NCBI GenBank assembly: GCA_017354515.1
Contig: JAFMQT010000249.1
Span: 1 to 6,877 of the forward strand
Length of the DNA stretch: 6,877 bases
Origin: Nocardia sp.
GTDB taxonomy: Bacteria > Actinomycetota > Actinomycetes > Mycobacteriales > Mycobacteriaceae
Direction of reading: 5' to 3'
Shown piece by piece: positions 6,131 through 6,877 of this stretch. Made by a program: the position numbers and the translations under genes. Under the pieces are notes generated by a model that was given only the letters and a program-made list of their open reading frames with translations, was not told the origin of the DNA and searched no databases. Each line of letters opens with the position of its first letter. Positions within the stretch are counted from its first letter, which is position 1.

Positions 6131-6877
6131 TCAGGAACCGACGACGTCGCGGGCGCGGCCGACGAGCAGCGGATCCGCCGGCGTGACGATTTCGGTGTCC
6201 TTGTTCTCGTATTCGAACAGGCCCAGGACATGCCGCATGGCATTGAGCCGGGCACGCTTCTTATCGTTGCTCTTGACCACGGTCCAGGGGGCGTAGTCGG
6301 TGTCGGTGTGGGCGAAGTTCTCTTCCTTCGCGGCGGTGTAGTCGTCCCACTTGTCCAAGGAGGCCAGGTCCATCGGCGAGAGCTTCCACTGCCGGACCGG
6401 ATCGACCTGGCGGATCGCGAATCGGGTGCGCTGCTCGAGCGGCGACACCGAGAACCAGAATTTGACCAGCGTGATGCCGTCGTCGATCAGCATCCGCTCG
6501 AACAGCGGCACCTGCGTCATAAACCGCCGATGCTGCTCCTCGGTGCAGAACCCCATCACCCGCTCGACCCCGGCGCGGTTGTACCAGGAACGATCGAACA
6601 GCACGAGCTCGCCGGCGGCCGGCAGATGCTCCACGTACCGCTGGAAGTACCACTGGGTTTGCTCTCGGGTGGTCGGCTTCTCGAGTGCGACGACCCGGGC
6701 TCCGCGCGGATTGAGATGTTCCATGAACCGTTTGATGGTCCCGCCCTTGCCGGCCGCGTCCCGTCCTTCGAAGACGATCACCAGGCGCTGGCCGGTGGAC
6801 TTGATCCAGTTCTGCAGTTTCAGCAGTTCGATCTGCAGCAGCCGCTTGTCGATCTCGTATCGATGCCGATGCAGGCG
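6131..6877 (-). CDS. ppk2: Polyphosphate kinase 2, class I (5' end off the right edge)
   Basis: PPK2 transfers phosphate between polyphosphate and nucleoside diphosphates (GDP/ADP to GTP/ATP, and the reverse) in the cytoplasm. The frame runs from the window edge at 6877 down to TGA at 6133-6131 and shows 248 residues; class I members are usually about 270-300, so only a short N-terminal piece is missing. The visible protein starts with helix residues YEIDKRLLQIELLKLQNWIK. The Walker A loop FEGRDAAGKGG follows at about 6772-6740. Next is the Walker B/catalytic segment LVLFDRSWYNRAGVERV, then KFWFSVSPLEQRTRF and the lid with RQWKLSPMDLASLDKWDDY. All expected catalytic elements are intact. An internal GTG at 6781 should not be taken as the start, because conserved family sequence continues upstream of it. 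The gene converges on mmpL3 with a 96-base gap and shares its terminator region. The family call is very secure. Preference for GDP or ADP cannot be read from the sequence. Confidence 0.95.
   Translation of the reverse strand, partial: RLHRHRYEIDKRLLQIELLKLQNWIKSTGQRLVIVFEGRDAAGKGGTIKRFMEHLNPRGARVVALEKPTTREQTQWYFQRYVEHLPAAGELVLFDRSWYNRAGVERVMGFCTEEQHRRFMTQVPLFERMLIDDGITLVKFWFSVSPLEQRTRFAIRQVDPVRQWKLSPMDLASLDKWDDYTAAKEENFAHTDTDYAPWTVVKSNDKKRARLNAMRHVLGLFEYENKDTEIVTPADPLLVGRARDVVGS

Noticed and set aside
6779..6781. GTG as the start codon of ppk2
   Set aside because: The frame continues upstream to the window edge with conserved PPK2 helix sequence (YEIDKRLL...LQNWIKSTG), so the real start is outside the window.

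Overview
This window reads as chromosomal DNA of a high-GC, mycolic-acid-producing actinomycete. Nocardia or a close relative is the best guess, inferred from strong G/C third-position bias and from the gene set; no 16S or other marker is present to settle the genus. It is a core-type region, with no sign of insertion sequences, phage, CRISPR arrays or tRNA genes.

Layout, left to right. (1) The last 93 codons of a plus-strand gene, probably a secretory-lipase-type alpha/beta hydrolase. (2) A 71-base gap holding a 12-base perfect palindrome. (3) A tightly coupled plus-strand operon of three genes: trmB (tRNA m7G46 methyltransferase), a NYN-domain putative ribonuclease, and a very long MmpL3-type trehalose monomycolate transporter. 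trmB and the NYN gene are 2 bases apart. The NYN stop and the transporter start overlap by one base (TAGTG), and both downstream ribosome binding sites lie inside the end of the preceding gene. (4) A 96-base convergent intergenic region with a perfect 12-bp stem-loop and a second copy of its 3' arm. (5) On the minus strand, the 3' part of a class I polyphosphate kinase 2 gene running off the right edge.

How the genes fit together. The order trmB - NYN protein - mmpL3 matches Rv0208c-Rv0207c-Rv0206c in Mycobacterium tuberculosis, as far as I remember that locus. MmpL3 is the essential inner-membrane exporter of trehalose monomycolate for building the mycolate outer membrane. TrmB is a tRNA-modifying enzyme, and the NYN protein is of unknown role but has nuclease-like acidic residues. 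PPK2 interconverts polyphosphate and nucleotides and is transcribed separately, towards the operon.

The most unusual item is the transporter. Its membrane core looks fully functional: both Asp-Tyr proton-relay pairs are present. Its C-terminal cytoplasmic tail is about 670 residues, roughly half the protein and several times longer than in mycobacteria. The tail is low-complexity, rich in Pro, Gly, Ser, Arg and Asp, built partly from short tandem repeats, and ends in a short amphipathic helix-like segment. I see no wholly new system here; this tail and the doubled-arm terminator are the features most worth following up.
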